Assembly: GCA_034401795.1 (NCBI GenBank)
Contig: CM067370.1
Location: forward strand, 106,787,387-106,851,386
Source of the DNA: Chaetoderma sp. LZ-2023a
Taxonomy: Eukaryota; Mollusca; Caudofoveata; Chaetodermatida; Chaetodermatidae
Direction of reading: 5' to 3'
DNA length: 64,000 nt
This document shows positions 37,871-49,751 of this stretch, in pieces. A program made the translations under genes and the position numbers. The number at the start of each line of letters is the position of its first letter. The stretch's first letter is position 1. The notes under the pieces are model-generated. The model was not told the origin of the DNA. It made no database searches and saw only the letters and a program-made list of their open reading frames with translations.

Positions 37871-39955
37871 GGAGTTGTTATTACACCATAAAAACATCTT
37901 GACCGTTCAATCACTACCTTGAAAAAACTTGAACAGGAGCGTCAAAATAATTAGAGTCAGAAGGAGCAAAATTATTACTAGAATAAGAATCTGAACGAAC
38001 AGGCAACTCATAATCAGAAGTGCGAAAATAGCTTCCAGAAGAAACTGGTAAACCAGAACCGGAAGTAGGATGCTTAGCCAGATCTAACTGACCCGGAAAA
38101 GCACCTCTCAAACCGGAAGTAGAAGCACTACTACCGGAAGCAGTTACGATGCAACCGGAAATGGAAGTTGGATGCAAGGTCGGATCGATGAGACCTGAAA
38201 AAGCACCTCTAATACAGGAAGCAGATACACTGCCACCAGAAACGGAAGCGGAAAAATGTGAGCCGGAAATAGATGACGGATGCAAGGCCGGATCTAACAG
38301 ACCCGGATATGCATTTCTCCTACCGGAAGTAGCAACACTACTACCGGAAACGGAAGCGGAAAAACCGGAAGCGGAAGTTGATGAGTGATACCTAGCCGAA
38401 TCTAACAGACCCTGACAGGCATCTCTAGAACCGGAAACGGAGGCGCCATTACCGGAAATGGAGGACGGAAGAGCCAGATGATCATGAGACATCAGATGTT
38501 AAGCCAAGCCAGAAACAATCACGGTGCTCATATCCGGATGTCCGGTCAAACCAGAAGACAATCCGGATTTCGAACTTGCTTGCCCAGACAAGCCAGAAGC
38601 AAAGACAGGAGCAGAAAAAGTTTTCAGAGATCTCATAACATTGCTGGTTATCGGGATAACTGAAAAATGGACCTTCGCATGAGAAGAAATATCGGAAGCG
38701 TCCATCACCGATACCGTCGCCTGAGGGTAATATGACCCCTCAAGACTTACATGGTCTTTAGTCTGGCTCCTACCTGAGGACACTTTACCAGACTTTTTGC
38801 TAGGCTCTTTAGATTTAGCTTTAGGAGATTTCAGCTCCTGCCTAGTAGTGAGAGACATAGGTTTACCCCACTTACGAGAGCACCCGCAAGATTTGGAACT
38901 ATTCTCAGAGTCTGATGACTCCTCTTTAGCAGCTTGAATAGCTAACGAAATGCGCTCGTCAAGCGACTTAGTTAGCACACTTGCAAAAGATTAGCCATAA
39001 CAGCGTCAGAATTTGAATTTGAAGAGGAGCCCCCCCCCCTCCGTTGTTGGTACAGACGTTTTAACAGAGGAACTGGCAGATGTAACTGCCTTAGATGACT
39101 CAACAACAGAGGGAGAGCGAACTGAGGGCAATGCAGGCTTAGAAACAAAATCTTTGAAAAAAGCCTTGGAAACTACTAACGGCCATCCCTTACAAATCCC
39201 ACACACAAGAGGAGCAAGTGGTGCACTTCGGGAAGACATGACCGGAGAAATCTTTACCGTGAAAACGGTCACACTTTGCGGACGAGCACTTGACTTTCTC
39301 AGAAGTTAAAACTGGGTCCTATAATAAAATAAATAGGAGAATAACGCAACAGCGCCACTAGAACTAATGTGAAAGCTCTCTAAAAGAGGAACTGTCAAAA
39401 AACGAAATTAAGAGATCTCACTGAAGACGGGAATCACAAAGATTCATTAATAATATTGTTTGATAAGCACTGTTAGGAGCTGGTACTAATGGCTATTTTA
39501 AGCAGGGTTTAATGATGGTATAATATTAGGCATGGTTTTTCAAACCTCGAAAAAGGGAGTACTGACACGAAAACCGGTAACTCTAAACTAGAGTTAAAAC
39601 CTCTAAAACACCACAACATGAACATTTAACATAACTTAGGCAAAATTGATTTCATGGTAGGCATGATTTCCTGTATCAGTGTTTTGAATGTAGCTGAACT
39701 TCAGTGCAAAGCTATAAAACTTTAATATTGATAGCAGGCGACCTGATCTGCTAGCAGAATATTTGAAAAGTGAATCGGTTTTCATATGTGTTGTGATGGT
39801 GATAGTATTGGCATTAGGGAGAGTGTAAGCGAGCATAAAAATCTTATTCTGATAGCTAAATGCAGATATTTGATTTAGCATTTAGTGATTGAACGGTAAG
39901 TATGTTTTTATAGTGGTTAATAAAACTACAGACCAACCCACTAAAGGGGGTGGTC
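37871..39955 (-). mobile_element. DIRS-like copy B: gag with inverted terminal repeats, internal deletion
   Basis: Terminal sequences ACCGTTCAATCACTA lie inverted at both ends (about 37901 and 39885), each preceded by AAAAACAT. The minus-strand gag starts with a CGICKGWPLVVSKAFFKD zinc segment (about 39210-39150). It then breaks at a C-run (about 39031-39040), continues with LTKSLDERISLAIQAAKEES and a Lys/Ser-rich stretch, and has an in-frame stop near 38499. The end is a Ser/Gly-rich repeat region (about 40-residue units with AYPGLLDPALHPSSISG-like text). The last codons run directly into the left terminal repeat, so the whole pol region is deleted. About 2.1 kb and non-autonomous. Confidence 0.7.
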
Positions 39956-40463
39956 TGTTGGGGGATTTATTTTGCCACTGGCTGGCTCGCTAACGTTAGA
40001 AGCGGTCTACCTCAGTTTAATTCTCGGGCGTTTAAGAAATTTTTCTCGTACATCGCATTTCACTTTGGATCATTATATGTTGCTCACTTACATTAAAATA
40101 TAACCAGTCATATATATGATAAATTTTCTTGCTAGATTTAGAAATAAGTGAACGCAAGTTTCTCGCTAGATTGAGATGTTAAATAAAAGGTAAAAAGGTT
40201 TCGCGGCCCATCTAGCCTGCAAAAACGGCGCTAATACCAGGGTATCCGATATGGGGTGCGATGACTGAATCGCGAATTAATATGATGGTCTTGTCTTTAT
40301 TGTAATGTGTCTGACATGACTGATCATCATGAAGTACTTGCGAGTTTCATGTTAGTTGGTTAGTAACGGTCCTTAGAAGGACCACTCACTTTTTTTCAGG
40401 GGATGATCATAGTGTATCCTTGTGGTGTTCATCCAGTCCACCACGTCTGTTTGCACCACTGTC
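39956..40463. other. No gene recognised
   Basis: No exon or repeat identified. Confidence 0.35.
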
Positions 40464-40716
40464 ACGTTCTTAATAGATCCAATAACTTCCCAGCCGCTAT
40501 GTTACATAGTTATGTAGGATACCTTATGTAGGATTCGATCCAAACCGGTATGTAGTATACCTTATGTAGGAAAGAATGACGCTCTGAAATACGTACCTAG
40601 TCAAAACTCTTAATTGGTCCAAGAACTTCCCAACTGGTATGTTACATATGTTATGTAGGATATCTTATGCAGAAGATGTTCCAAACCAGTATATAGTATA
40701 CCTTATGTAGGAACGA
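40464..40716. repeat. Two-unit tandem duplication (~141 bp)
   Basis: Both units contain TATGTTACATA(G/T)..TTATGTAGGATA and AGTATACCTTATGTAGGAA, near 40500 and 40640. CCTTATGTAGGA also repeats within a unit. Confidence 0.75.
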
Positions 40717-41004
40717 GCCTCTGTGGCTAAAATAGGATCGGAGATTTTGACTTCACCTTGATTAATTGTACTGCGAAGCTGATTGCGGACTCCATTTTCT
40801 TTGTAGTCAGGAAAACTTTCCATTCTGTTTCATATCCACATAAATTATAACGATTTTTCATAAAGAACATGACTTGTTCAACAAAGACTGCAAGTTCTGT
40901 GACATTCATGAAAATCAAAGTGGATGTAGCTCCACAAGATTATGGAATGAATAGGATTTGTTGAGATAAAAATTAGGTGTTTCCTGTAATACAGAAAATT
41001 AATT

Positions 41005-41280
41005 AATGACGGCTTGGACTCAGTCGCATGCGTAGTAGCATAAGTGCGCATGCTCACAGACTCGTTTATATGTACTCTATAGGAATAGAGGAAATGGTTC
41101 CCTAGAGCAATGACTGCTTTAGAGTTAAAGAGATAATATCAAGAATACCCAATAGAGGGATGTATCTCTGCTAACCTTGTTTACTAGGGAACCCACACGA
41201 CATGGGAATGAATAGGTTAAAATTTTCTGAGATATCTAAGTCAGGTGACTTATAGCAAACAGTGAATTGAGTGGCTTACT
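41005..41280 (-). repeat. Interspersed repeat, inverted partner of 20445-20722
   Basis: The reverse complement matches the 20.45-kb copy throughout, with scattered substitutions. Confidence 0.85.
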
Positions 41281-41545
41281 TTTTTGTTGTGTTACAAAAC
41301 AATGTTTTGCCCAGTTCGGATCTATCAATCACTGCACTCGCTGAATCTCAATTTCCAGAAAACTATACAGGTGAGACATTGATTGTATGGCAGCTACAGC
41401 ACCCTGTCAAATTAGTTTCAAAATAACAGAATCTTTATTAAATAGTCGAGCCATACAATTCGTACAACTTGACAGACTATTAAGCGTTTATAACCGACTT
41501 AATGACATCATTCATGACATAGTTGATTATGACTTCAGTCTACAT
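41281..41545 (+). repeat. Segment related to 13250-13560, with MITE subfamily 1 remnant
   Basis: TCAATTTCCAGAAAACTAT..GGT, then TGTCAAATTAGTTTCAAAATA and ATCTTTATTAAATAGT occur in the same order as at 13.28-13.44 kb. The MITE core here is shortened, lacking most of its left arm. Confidence 0.65.
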
Positions 41546-43154
41546 GTGATGTAGTGTTTAGGTGTCTTTTGAATATAAATTAGAAATATTTGAAATGCTG
41601 ATTGCTCGATTTAGTGAGCCACCATCATTATTTGCCGATTGTAATAACTCTGATTGGAAATGTGTGTTCTGGCAACTTCTTGTACAGTAGTTATTTAATT
41701 GTAGCCATGGCTTCTTAGGTTTTCAACCAACTTTGATAGAATGTATCCAATTATCATAGATACTATCGATTGTTTAACGGGAGCTGATTGATCGATTTGC
41801 TCAGCGGTATTCTTGGACTCTTAGAAACAACACGACTTTCAGCCCGTTTCATATTTCTTGATACGAACACACATGTAATATTTAATGAAAGATTTTCATT
41901 GGCTATTGGGTGTGTGAAGCTACTTAAATTGACCAACTAAAACATGGACTGATGGGCTCATGGCAGCGATGCATGACTGCGGTGTCTATTTCATAGAAAA
42001 ATTAGTGAATTACATAATTATTGAAAAATATGTCAACATTTCAGTTTATGTGATAAATAGGATCTGAAACTTGGTCCCATTTAAAGGTCTTGTGAGGACT
42101 TGCGGTCGATAATGAGTTTTAATTAATTTTATGGTCTACTACACTATTTAAACACAATAGCGTCACTTTGGAGTGAGAAAAATATGTTAGGCAGCCCAAA
42201 TGACGCCTCAATCTGAATCACATCGCCACTCGCTGTGACGTCACACCGGGAACGGCGCTGGGAGCTGGGTCAATCTTTTTCTGTCTGTAGTACAAAGGTA
42301 ACATATTTTAAAACATGCGTTTAACAGGATAGACTTCACCTACCATAACATAAATTATGTCAGGTTGAAGCTAAGTCTTCAAGAAATAAAAAATCATGAT
42401 TTAAAAAAATCTATTATGATATTTACAAATTTTTAATGGTTTCATGGATAGCTATATTCGCATAATAATAGCTACGGTAAACCATGGGCAGTGCTGAAAA
42501 TCGGCAATATTTCAATGCATGTGACAAATACTCTGTAGTCTATAGTAGGCCTAATTGCGGATCCATTACCATTCTTGAAAGGACTGGGTGTACTATGTAC
42601 TGTCTGGGATGGATGGATGTGAGCGTGATGATCGAGGTTGGTGGGAGAGGTTGACGATGGCTATAAGTGTACTATTATTCATATCTAAATGTATAGGCTA
42701 CAGAGTGCATGCAGTTAGAACTTTTTCTGAAGATTACGAATCTCCAATAAGTGTGTCAGTGTGTCCTATGTGAAATTTCCCGTGATTACTGGTTAGAATG
42801 TAATTGTTTACCTATAAATTTTTGGCAATGTGTTTGTATAATAATAATGTATAGGCATGTACGGGTCAACACGTACGTTGGTGTGTGTGGGGGGGGGGGG
42901 CCGTCACGCCTGTGAAAACCATATGAACTATATCGTTTTCAAACCAACTATACACTCATATTTCAATGTTATGAAAAAGCAAAACTGTAGCGGATGAACA
43001 AATTTTAAATAGGTAGGTGAACTGACAGATGTTCAGAGGTCGCTAGCGTATCATCTTTACTTACAGTGCAACTCATAAATAAGTTTAAATGCTTCCAAAG
43101 CAAAAACAAAAATATGGTAGTTATAACCATATGAACATGATACAAGAAACGTTA
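41546..43154. other. No gene recognised
   Basis: AT-rich sequence. A TGACGTCA palindrome at 42236-42243 sits in a GC-rich patch (ACCGGGAACGGCGCTGGGAG). A G-run lies near 42889-42900. Short ORFs only. Confidence 0.4.
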
Positions 43155-43222
43155 TGTTGAATATTTTGAACACAATTTGGGTTGACATCCAACCCAATTA
43201 TGCTCAACACATTCAACAGTAT
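43155..43222. mobile_element. MITE subfamily 1 core, diverged
   Basis: GTTGAATATTTTGAACACAAT and CAACACATTCAAC flank GGGTTGACATCCAACCC. Confidence 0.55.
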
Positions 43223-44329
43223 ATGTTATTTAGGTTGTACTATAAGCGTGCGGACGGCAGTGAAAGCCTCACTACACACCTCGACCGCTGCCTAAATTGT
43301 AAACAAACCGTGTACTGTCAATAATATGTCAATGTAGACTATATGCAAATAGATTAGTTTTGATTAGATTTATATTTACCAGACATTTTAGTTAACTTTA
43401 AACACATAACTGGAGTAACTGTTATAGTGCAATCATAAATTTATTTATAAGCCTACACAATGGTAAATTGCGATCGTATGTGCACTGAGCGGTGTAGGCC
43501 TACTTAACTATCATTTAAAAAGTTGTGTACATGCATGCCTATCATATATGCAAAATCTCTGCAGTCAATCCAGAAAGATAACATATATATGCATTTGTAG
43601 AATTGTATTCCAAGAAGTGTGTGGGCGGGTTTGATTAAATATAGCCTAATTCACGTACACGAACTCCGATGTTACTGTCACCTCTAACAGGCCTACGTTA
43701 GAATTGTGATGTCAGGCACCGTGACCATGAGGTCTGTCCTTTAAATTTTAATCAACAAAAATATCATCAACTTCGATATTATTGAACCTTTGTGCATCTC
43801 GAACAATGTAGTGTCCCTGTGTGAACAATGAATTGTCAAAGAATATGTACATAGGTGCCTAATACGCGCAGCAGGAGAGAGCCTAGCTTTGCTCCCGAGA
43901 TAATAATCTAGACTAATAGGAATTGGTGTCATCCCGGTGTGACGTCACAACTCTAGCACGATAGCTAAAAATGTTTGGTTGGCAAGGTGGTTGCTACATG
44001 CTTATCTCGGCTTTGGCTGGGCCGATTACAAAAATTAAAAAAGCAATTTGTTCTTCTAGTAAAGGAGAATCTGTATTATGATTGTCAAGTTAATCAGAGC
44101 GATCGGGTATCTAGTCCTCATAACATCTTTAAGATCACTGTTATCAACTTCATCGAAGCTTGTGCAAATTGATAATTTGTGGCGGGGTTGATAATAGTAC
44201 CACTGTACCAGATTCTCTATTTGTTAAACGTCTCCACATCCATTTAGCCAACGCTGAAGAAACTTCATTTAGGGCAAGAAAGTTTGTTCTTGAAAGCCTG
44301 GTTGATTGGCTTGGCAGCCTTCTTAGATG
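43223..44329. other. No gene recognised
   Basis: No exon or named repeat. A second TGACGTCA lies at 43940-43947. Confidence 0.4.
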
Positions 44330-46416
44330 ACATAGTTGTTATTACACCACAAAAACATCCATTACCGTTCAATCACTACTTGCTAAATCAATTATCTGCA
44401 TTTAGCTATCAGAATAAGATTTTTATGCTTGCCTACACACCTCCCCATGCCTATTCCTCTTAATATGGACCCTCAACCAGGCTACTGGTTAAGTCCATCT
44501 CCAGCATACTGACAGATATAGACTGGCACCAGTCTATACTCAACCCATAGTGACGCCTGTCACTAAGCGTGCTGGCGCATGCGCACTGGAGCCCAAATAG
44601 GAAACAGATTCACTTTTCAATTATTCTGCTTGCAGAACAACTGCTTAAATATTCTTCAAGAGTTTTTTGTGCTTTGCGCTGTGTCAGTTACACTATTGTC
44701 TGTCATATTACTAAAGAATTATGCCTAATATGAAGTCAATCCTCCCTAAGTTACGTTTAGGAAGTATCTTCGTGGTTATATTGTATTTTATAACTATGTT
44801 CATATTGTTACCGGTTTTCGTGAAAGATAGTTCTCGTTTCATGGTAACTTAATTACAATGCCTATATCATCATCATCATATTAATTTTCTAGCATTCAAC
44901 CAAGAGCCCGTATCAATTTTCTACCAGTGCATTATAAGGATTATCATTTATCCCTATGCAAGTTTGTTTTCTTGTCGTTAGGTATTTTGATTTCTAATTT
45001 GAACTTTCCCGCCTTTTTTAGAAGTGCGTTTTATGTTTCTAGTCTCCTTTTTACGATTTCATAAGCGGGATGCTTCATTGTTACGCTTTTTTCGTTTTTA
45101 GGAGTCCGGTAAATCGTCAGATAAGACGAAATGTACATCATCAAAATGTGATCGCCATCACTCAGCTGATTTTGCCGGACGTGTCTGTGTCAAATGTACT
45201 TCTTGTAGCCTCACAACGATGTGTGGGATTTGTAAAGGGTGGCCGGTCTCGGTGTCAAAGGCTTTCTTTAAGGATTTACCATCAAAACAACCGCTGCCCT
45301 CTGGTCGTCCTTCCCCTACCTCTGTTACTAGTAAGGCGAAAGCTGTGTCTTTTGCAAAAACTAATGTATCTTTACCGGTAGCAACGGAGAGGGAGCCTAG
45401 TTCTAGCGTTATTTGCGAGATTTGAGTCCTTCGCGTCTGTTTTGACCAAATCCCTGGACGAGAGGATATCTTCTGCTATTAAGGAAGCAAAGAAACACGA
45501 TGTTTCTTCAGATTCTGACGATAGCCCGAGGACTAGCGGGCGTTCCCGCTAATGGGGGAAACCGATCCCTCTAACCTCCATGCAGGTTAATAAATCTCCT
45601 AAGCAGAAGTCTAGAGCGACTAAGCTCTCGAAGGTGGGCTCGTGTAGTACACCGGGTCAAACCCACATTAGACTCGAGGGTGACGGGCATAACCCTCAAG
45701 CAGTGGTGGCGGAGGCTGAAGCTGACGTCCATAAGTCTGGTGCTTATGCTAATGCCAATTTTTTGATTATACTGGCCGTCAAGGTTCTTTGTAGATCGCC
45801 CATTGCTAAGAGTTCAATTCCTAGTCTTGCTAGTTCTTCCGGTTCCATTGTGGTGGACTCGGGTCCTCTGGGCTCGGATTTACTTCCGTTTTCCGGTTCT
45901 TCTTCCATTCCGTCAGTTTCCGTTTTTACTTCCAGTTTGGCAAGACATCCGGGTCTTCAGGATCCCGTTCTTTCTTCTCTTGCATCCGTTTCCGGTAGGA
46001 CTTTCGGTTTTGTAGGAAATCCAGGTGGTCAGGATCCGGTTATTACTTCCGTTCCGTCCGTTTCAGGTATGTCTTCCGCTTTTGTACGATATCCGGGTCT
46101 TCAAGATGTGGTTCCTAGTTCAGTTTCCGGGTTCAGCAGCGCTTCCGGTCATACCAGATATCCGGGGTCTGAGGACTCCTACTATTTTTCGACTTCCGGT
46201 AGAAGCGCTTCCGTTTCAGGTTTGGATTCTGGTCGGTACACTTCCATTTCCGGTTCTAGAGGTGTACTTCCGGGTCGTGGTGATCCGGATAGACTTCCAT
46301 CTTCCGCTTCCGGTTGGGAGGTAACTTCCGGGATAGCGAGAGATCAAAATTTTGTCAATGAAAATGGTGTTATAGATGTAGGTTTTGGTACCTGTTGGAC
46401 ACTAAATCAAGCTTAG
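44330..46416 (+). pseudogene. DIRS-like gag copy C with leader and candidate splice acceptor
   Basis: The left end (GTTGTTATTACACCACAAAAA, ACCGTTCAATCACTACTTG) and a leader to about 44700 match copy A. A pyrimidine-rich CGTTTTTAG ends at 45101. From 45102 an ORF encodes a Cys/His-rich domain (KCTSSKCDRHH, then C-x2-C-x2-C-x5-C-x2-C ending CGICKGW), the same spacing as the gag of the complete element at 55.65 kb. The frame breaks near 45410, resumes as ARFESFASVLTKSLDERI, and meets an in-frame stop near 45550. From 45580 to 46416 an open 278-residue stretch carries Ser-rich repeats with RHPGLQDP and RYPGLQD motifs. It stops at a MITE; no pol follows. Confidence 0.7.
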
Positions 46417-46421
46417 TTTAA

Positions 46422-46646
46422 CCCTTTAACAATCAAATTTGTAAAAGAAAATTTCAATTTTCTCATGGAAAATGTCCATTTGCAGACCAAGAGAACAGTT
46501 TTTGAAAATTTACCACTGAAATGACTGGTTCAGTTATCGAGCCAGTCATTCCAGTGGTAAAATTTTCAAAAATAGTCTTATTTTGGTCTTTAAATGGACA
46601 TTTCTCAAGACCACTCCCATTTTTGGCTTATATGAGTACTAAAGGG
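46422..46646. mobile_element. MITE subfamily 2, reverse orientation
   Basis: TTAA at 46418-46421 and 46647-46650; ends CCCTTTAACAATCAAATTTG and GAGTACTAAAGGG. The central palindrome is GGTTCAGTTATCGAGCC. It directly abuts the broken end of gag copy C. Confidence 0.85.
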
Positions 46647-46772
46647 TTAAACACAGAAACATATCCTCTACATCTACACGTGAAGCAACACCATCGGATC
46701 CTCATGGTTTCATGCTGTTTAAGTTAATGCTTGAAATTCCAGTTTCTTAATTTCATGATAACTATACAAGAG

Positions 46773-46842
46773 GGCTTCTGAATATTTTGAAACTGATTTA
46801 TTTCCCCGCTCCAAGTCAAATTAGTGTCGAAATATTCAATAT
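46773..46842. mobile_element. MITE subfamily 1 core
   Basis: CTGAATATTTTGAAACTGATTT and CAAATTAGTGTCGAAATATTCAA around a CCCCGCTCC loop. Confidence 0.65.
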
Positions 46843-47018
46843 ACAGTGTAATATTCTTTACATCTGGGTTAATGTGTTATAATGATAACTTACTGGTGCC
46901 TATGAGGGCCAGTAAGTTTAGACTTTAAATTACCTATCTAAATTCTTTAATTTGAAAATGTTGTTCCTGTAAGCTGCTGTTGTCTAAGATTGCCACATCT
47001 TTCTGAAACATTGTTTAA

Positions 47019-47254
47019 CTCTTTAACACTCATATCAGCCAAAAATGGCTTCTGCAGTGGGCATGAGAAATGTCCATTTGCAGACCAAGAGAAGACTTAG
47101 CAGTTTTAAAAATTTATCACTGGAATGACTGGCTTGATAACCGAGCCAGTCATTCCAGTGATAAATTTTCAAAATTAGTCTTCTCTTGGTCTGCAAATGG
47201 ACAGTTTCTATGAGAAAATTGAAACTTTCTTGAACAAATTCAAGTGTTAAAGGG
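47019..47254. mobile_element. Full MITE subfamily 2
   Basis: TTAA at 47015-47018 and 47255-47258; ends CTCTTTAACACTCATATCAG and CAAGTGTTAAAGGG. The palindrome around GGCTTGATAACCGAGCC is well preserved. Confidence 0.85.
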
Positions 47255-47316
47255 TTAATTATGACATGACTTGTTATATACATTATATGTAAAGGTTCTG
47301 AATATTGAAGTCGTCT

Positions 47317-47552
47317 AAGCCTTTAACACTCAAGCCAGCCAAAGCGGATTCTGTGGTCATGGCTCATGCGAAATCTCCATTTGCAGACCAAAAGAATATT
47401 ATTTTTGAAAATTTGCCACTGGAATGACTGGATCAATAACTAAGCTAGTCAGTCACTCCAGTGATGAATTTTCAAAATTAATCTCTTGGTTTGTAAATGA
47501 ACATTTTCTATGAGATAAAATTTTCTTGAACAAATTTGAGGGTCAAAGAGGG
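47317..47552. mobile_element. MITE subfamily 2, worn tandem neighbour
   Basis: CCTTTAACACTCAAGCCAGCC at the left and TGAGGGTCAAAGAGGG at the right, with GGATCAATAACTAAGC at the centre. Target sites are lost. It lies about 60 bp from the preceding copy. Confidence 0.7.
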
Positions 47553-47960
47553 AATTTATTAGTAAAAGAGTTTATTACTTTTAGGAATACTCCCTCTAGA
47601 AAAACCTATTCTGATGATTCCCGGATAATCGATAATGTTACTTACAATTGCATTGTATGACACGTTCATGTGTACTCAGGATACACATTCCTGTCCATAT
47701 ACCATTAGTTATTTAAATTTGCTTAGAAAGATCTGTCACTGACCATTGCTTTATATGTTAATGCTGTTGTTAATACTGTATGTAACTGTCATCTCATCTT
47801 TTTGACTTGAAATCAAATTTGAGCCATTCAGAAATTATTAATTAAAGGCTAAAATTAATCTGATGTCAATCAGCAATTCACTCATTTTTCTAAGGAATTT
47901 GGAATTTTATAAGCCAGACTGGATAAACAAGGAGTAGGATGCAATACTCATTGTCCATTA

Positions 47961-49751
47961 TTAGCTCACCTGGCGTGAAAGGCGAAGTGAGCTTATGCCA
48001 TGGCAACCATCCGTCGTCCGTCCGTCATCCATCTGTCGTCTGTCCGTCATCCATCAACTTTTCTTTTAAATGACTTCTCAAGAACCACTAGGCCGATTTC
48101 AATTATATTTGGCAGGAAGCATCCTTAGGGCATAGGGATCCAACTTTGTTCAAACGAAGCCGATCTGTCAATTTGGCCGGTGGCCATCTTGGATTTCTGC
48201 CAATTTTTGGAAATGTTTTTTAAAATCTGAAACGGCTTTGGGAATCCATTCAAAACTCCTAAAACGTCATCTAGGGCAAGAGGTAAGCCAAGTTTGTTCA
48301 AGAGAACTTGATTGACCAAATGGTTCGGCGGCCATCTTGGATGACCTAGTTTTCGCGAAAACGACTTCCAGAACCACTGAAGACCGAAAATTTGGGAGAT
48401 ATAATTAGGGACTAAGGACCATTAAAGTTTGTTCAAGGGAAATTGATCCGTCAAAAAACATGGCTGTCATGGGCCGATCAAAATGTAGCGTGTTTGGCGG
48501 CCATATTAGATTTTTTTATTTGATAGATTTTTAGGCCGAAATTGGTATTATATATGTTTTTGGGTATTCGGATCTCAAATTTGCCATTTTTGAAACTGTC
48601 GGATAAACGATTTGGCAGCCACCTAGGATAATTTTCCCACCAAAAACTCCCATACTAAAGCAATAGGAAACTTAAAATGTCTTCTAGAGAACCACTGGGT
48701 CGATTTCAAGTATATTTGACAGGAAGAATCCTTAGGCCATAGGGATCAAAGTTTGTTCAAAGAAAGCCAATTTGGCCAGTGACTATCTTGGATTTTGGCC
48801 AATTTTTGGAAACGTCTTTAAAAATCTTCTCTGAACCCGCTTTGGGGATCGATGCAAACCTCATGAAATGTGATCTAGGGCAAGAGCTGAACCAAGTTTG
48901 TTCAAGGGAACGTGATCGGCCAAATGTGTTGGTGGCCATTTTGGATGACCTAGTTTTCGCGAAAACGACAACTTCTCCAGAACCACTGAATGGATCGGCC
49001 TGAAATTTGGCAGAACTGATTGGGCTTAAGGTCTATTAAACTTTGTTCACGGGAAGTTGATCCATTAGAAAACATTGCCGCCATGGACTAATCAAAATGT
49101 AGCGTGTTTGGCAACCATATTGAATATTTTTATTTGATGGATTTTGAAGCCGAAATTGGTTTTATACCGGTTTATGGGTATTTTGATCTCAAATTTGTCA
49201 TTGGCAAAAACGTAGAATGAACATTTTGGTGGCCATCTTGGGTATTTTTCCCATCAAAGCATCTAAAAATCTTCTCGGAAACCGCATGGGGTATCGATTC
49301 AAAACTCATGAAACATCCTCTGGAGCAACAGCTGAACCAACTTTGTTCAAGCGAACTTAATTGGCCAAATGGTTCGGCGGCCATCTTGGATGACCTAGCT
49401 TTCGTGAAAACTACTCCAGAACCGCTGCACGGGTCAGGACTAAATTTGGGAGATATGATTAGGGACTAAAGGCCATTAGAGTGTGTTCCATGGAGAGATG
49501 TCAAAACAACATGTCTGCCATGAATCAATCAAAAGTTAGCTTTTTTGGTGGACATCTGGTATTTTCTGCAAATTTCTGAGAAAATCATGAAAATACAACT
49601 TATTAACCACTGGGCCAATTTTAGTAAGACTTGGCTAAACCTTCTTGACTATAAATCTGATTGGTAAATTTTTTCAGTGGTCATCTCGTTTTGTTCAGTT
49701 GTGCCAGTGGCCAATAATTGCAGGTGAGCGATACAGGCCCCATGGGCTTGT
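47961..49751 (+). repeat. TTAGCTCACCTGG-family copy with both ends
   Basis: The left end TTAGCTCACCTGGCG with hairpin partner CGAAGTGAGCTTA is followed by GTCGTCCGTCCGTC. The right end is GCAGGTGAGCGATACAGGCCC plus ATGGGC. GCTCACCTG and CAGGTGAGC form 9-bp terminal inverted repeats. Internal units of about 610 bp start near 48068 and 48678, with partial further units, and carry the GGCAGGAAG(C/A)ATCC landmark. No transposase. Confidence 0.8.

Noticed and set aside
42236..42310. A promoter and noncoding first exon with a GTACAAAG|GTAACA donor
   Set aside because: A CRE-like site in a GC-rich patch and one donor-like match are too little evidence without a downstream coding exon.
45803..46324. 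ORFs of 70 and 99 residues within gag copy C
   Set aside because: Other-frame readings of the Ser-rich repeat tail.
48757..49003. Small ORFs shared among the 28-29 kb and 48-49 kb repeats
   Set aside because: They recur because the DNA repeats do, appear on both strands, and show no conserved domain.
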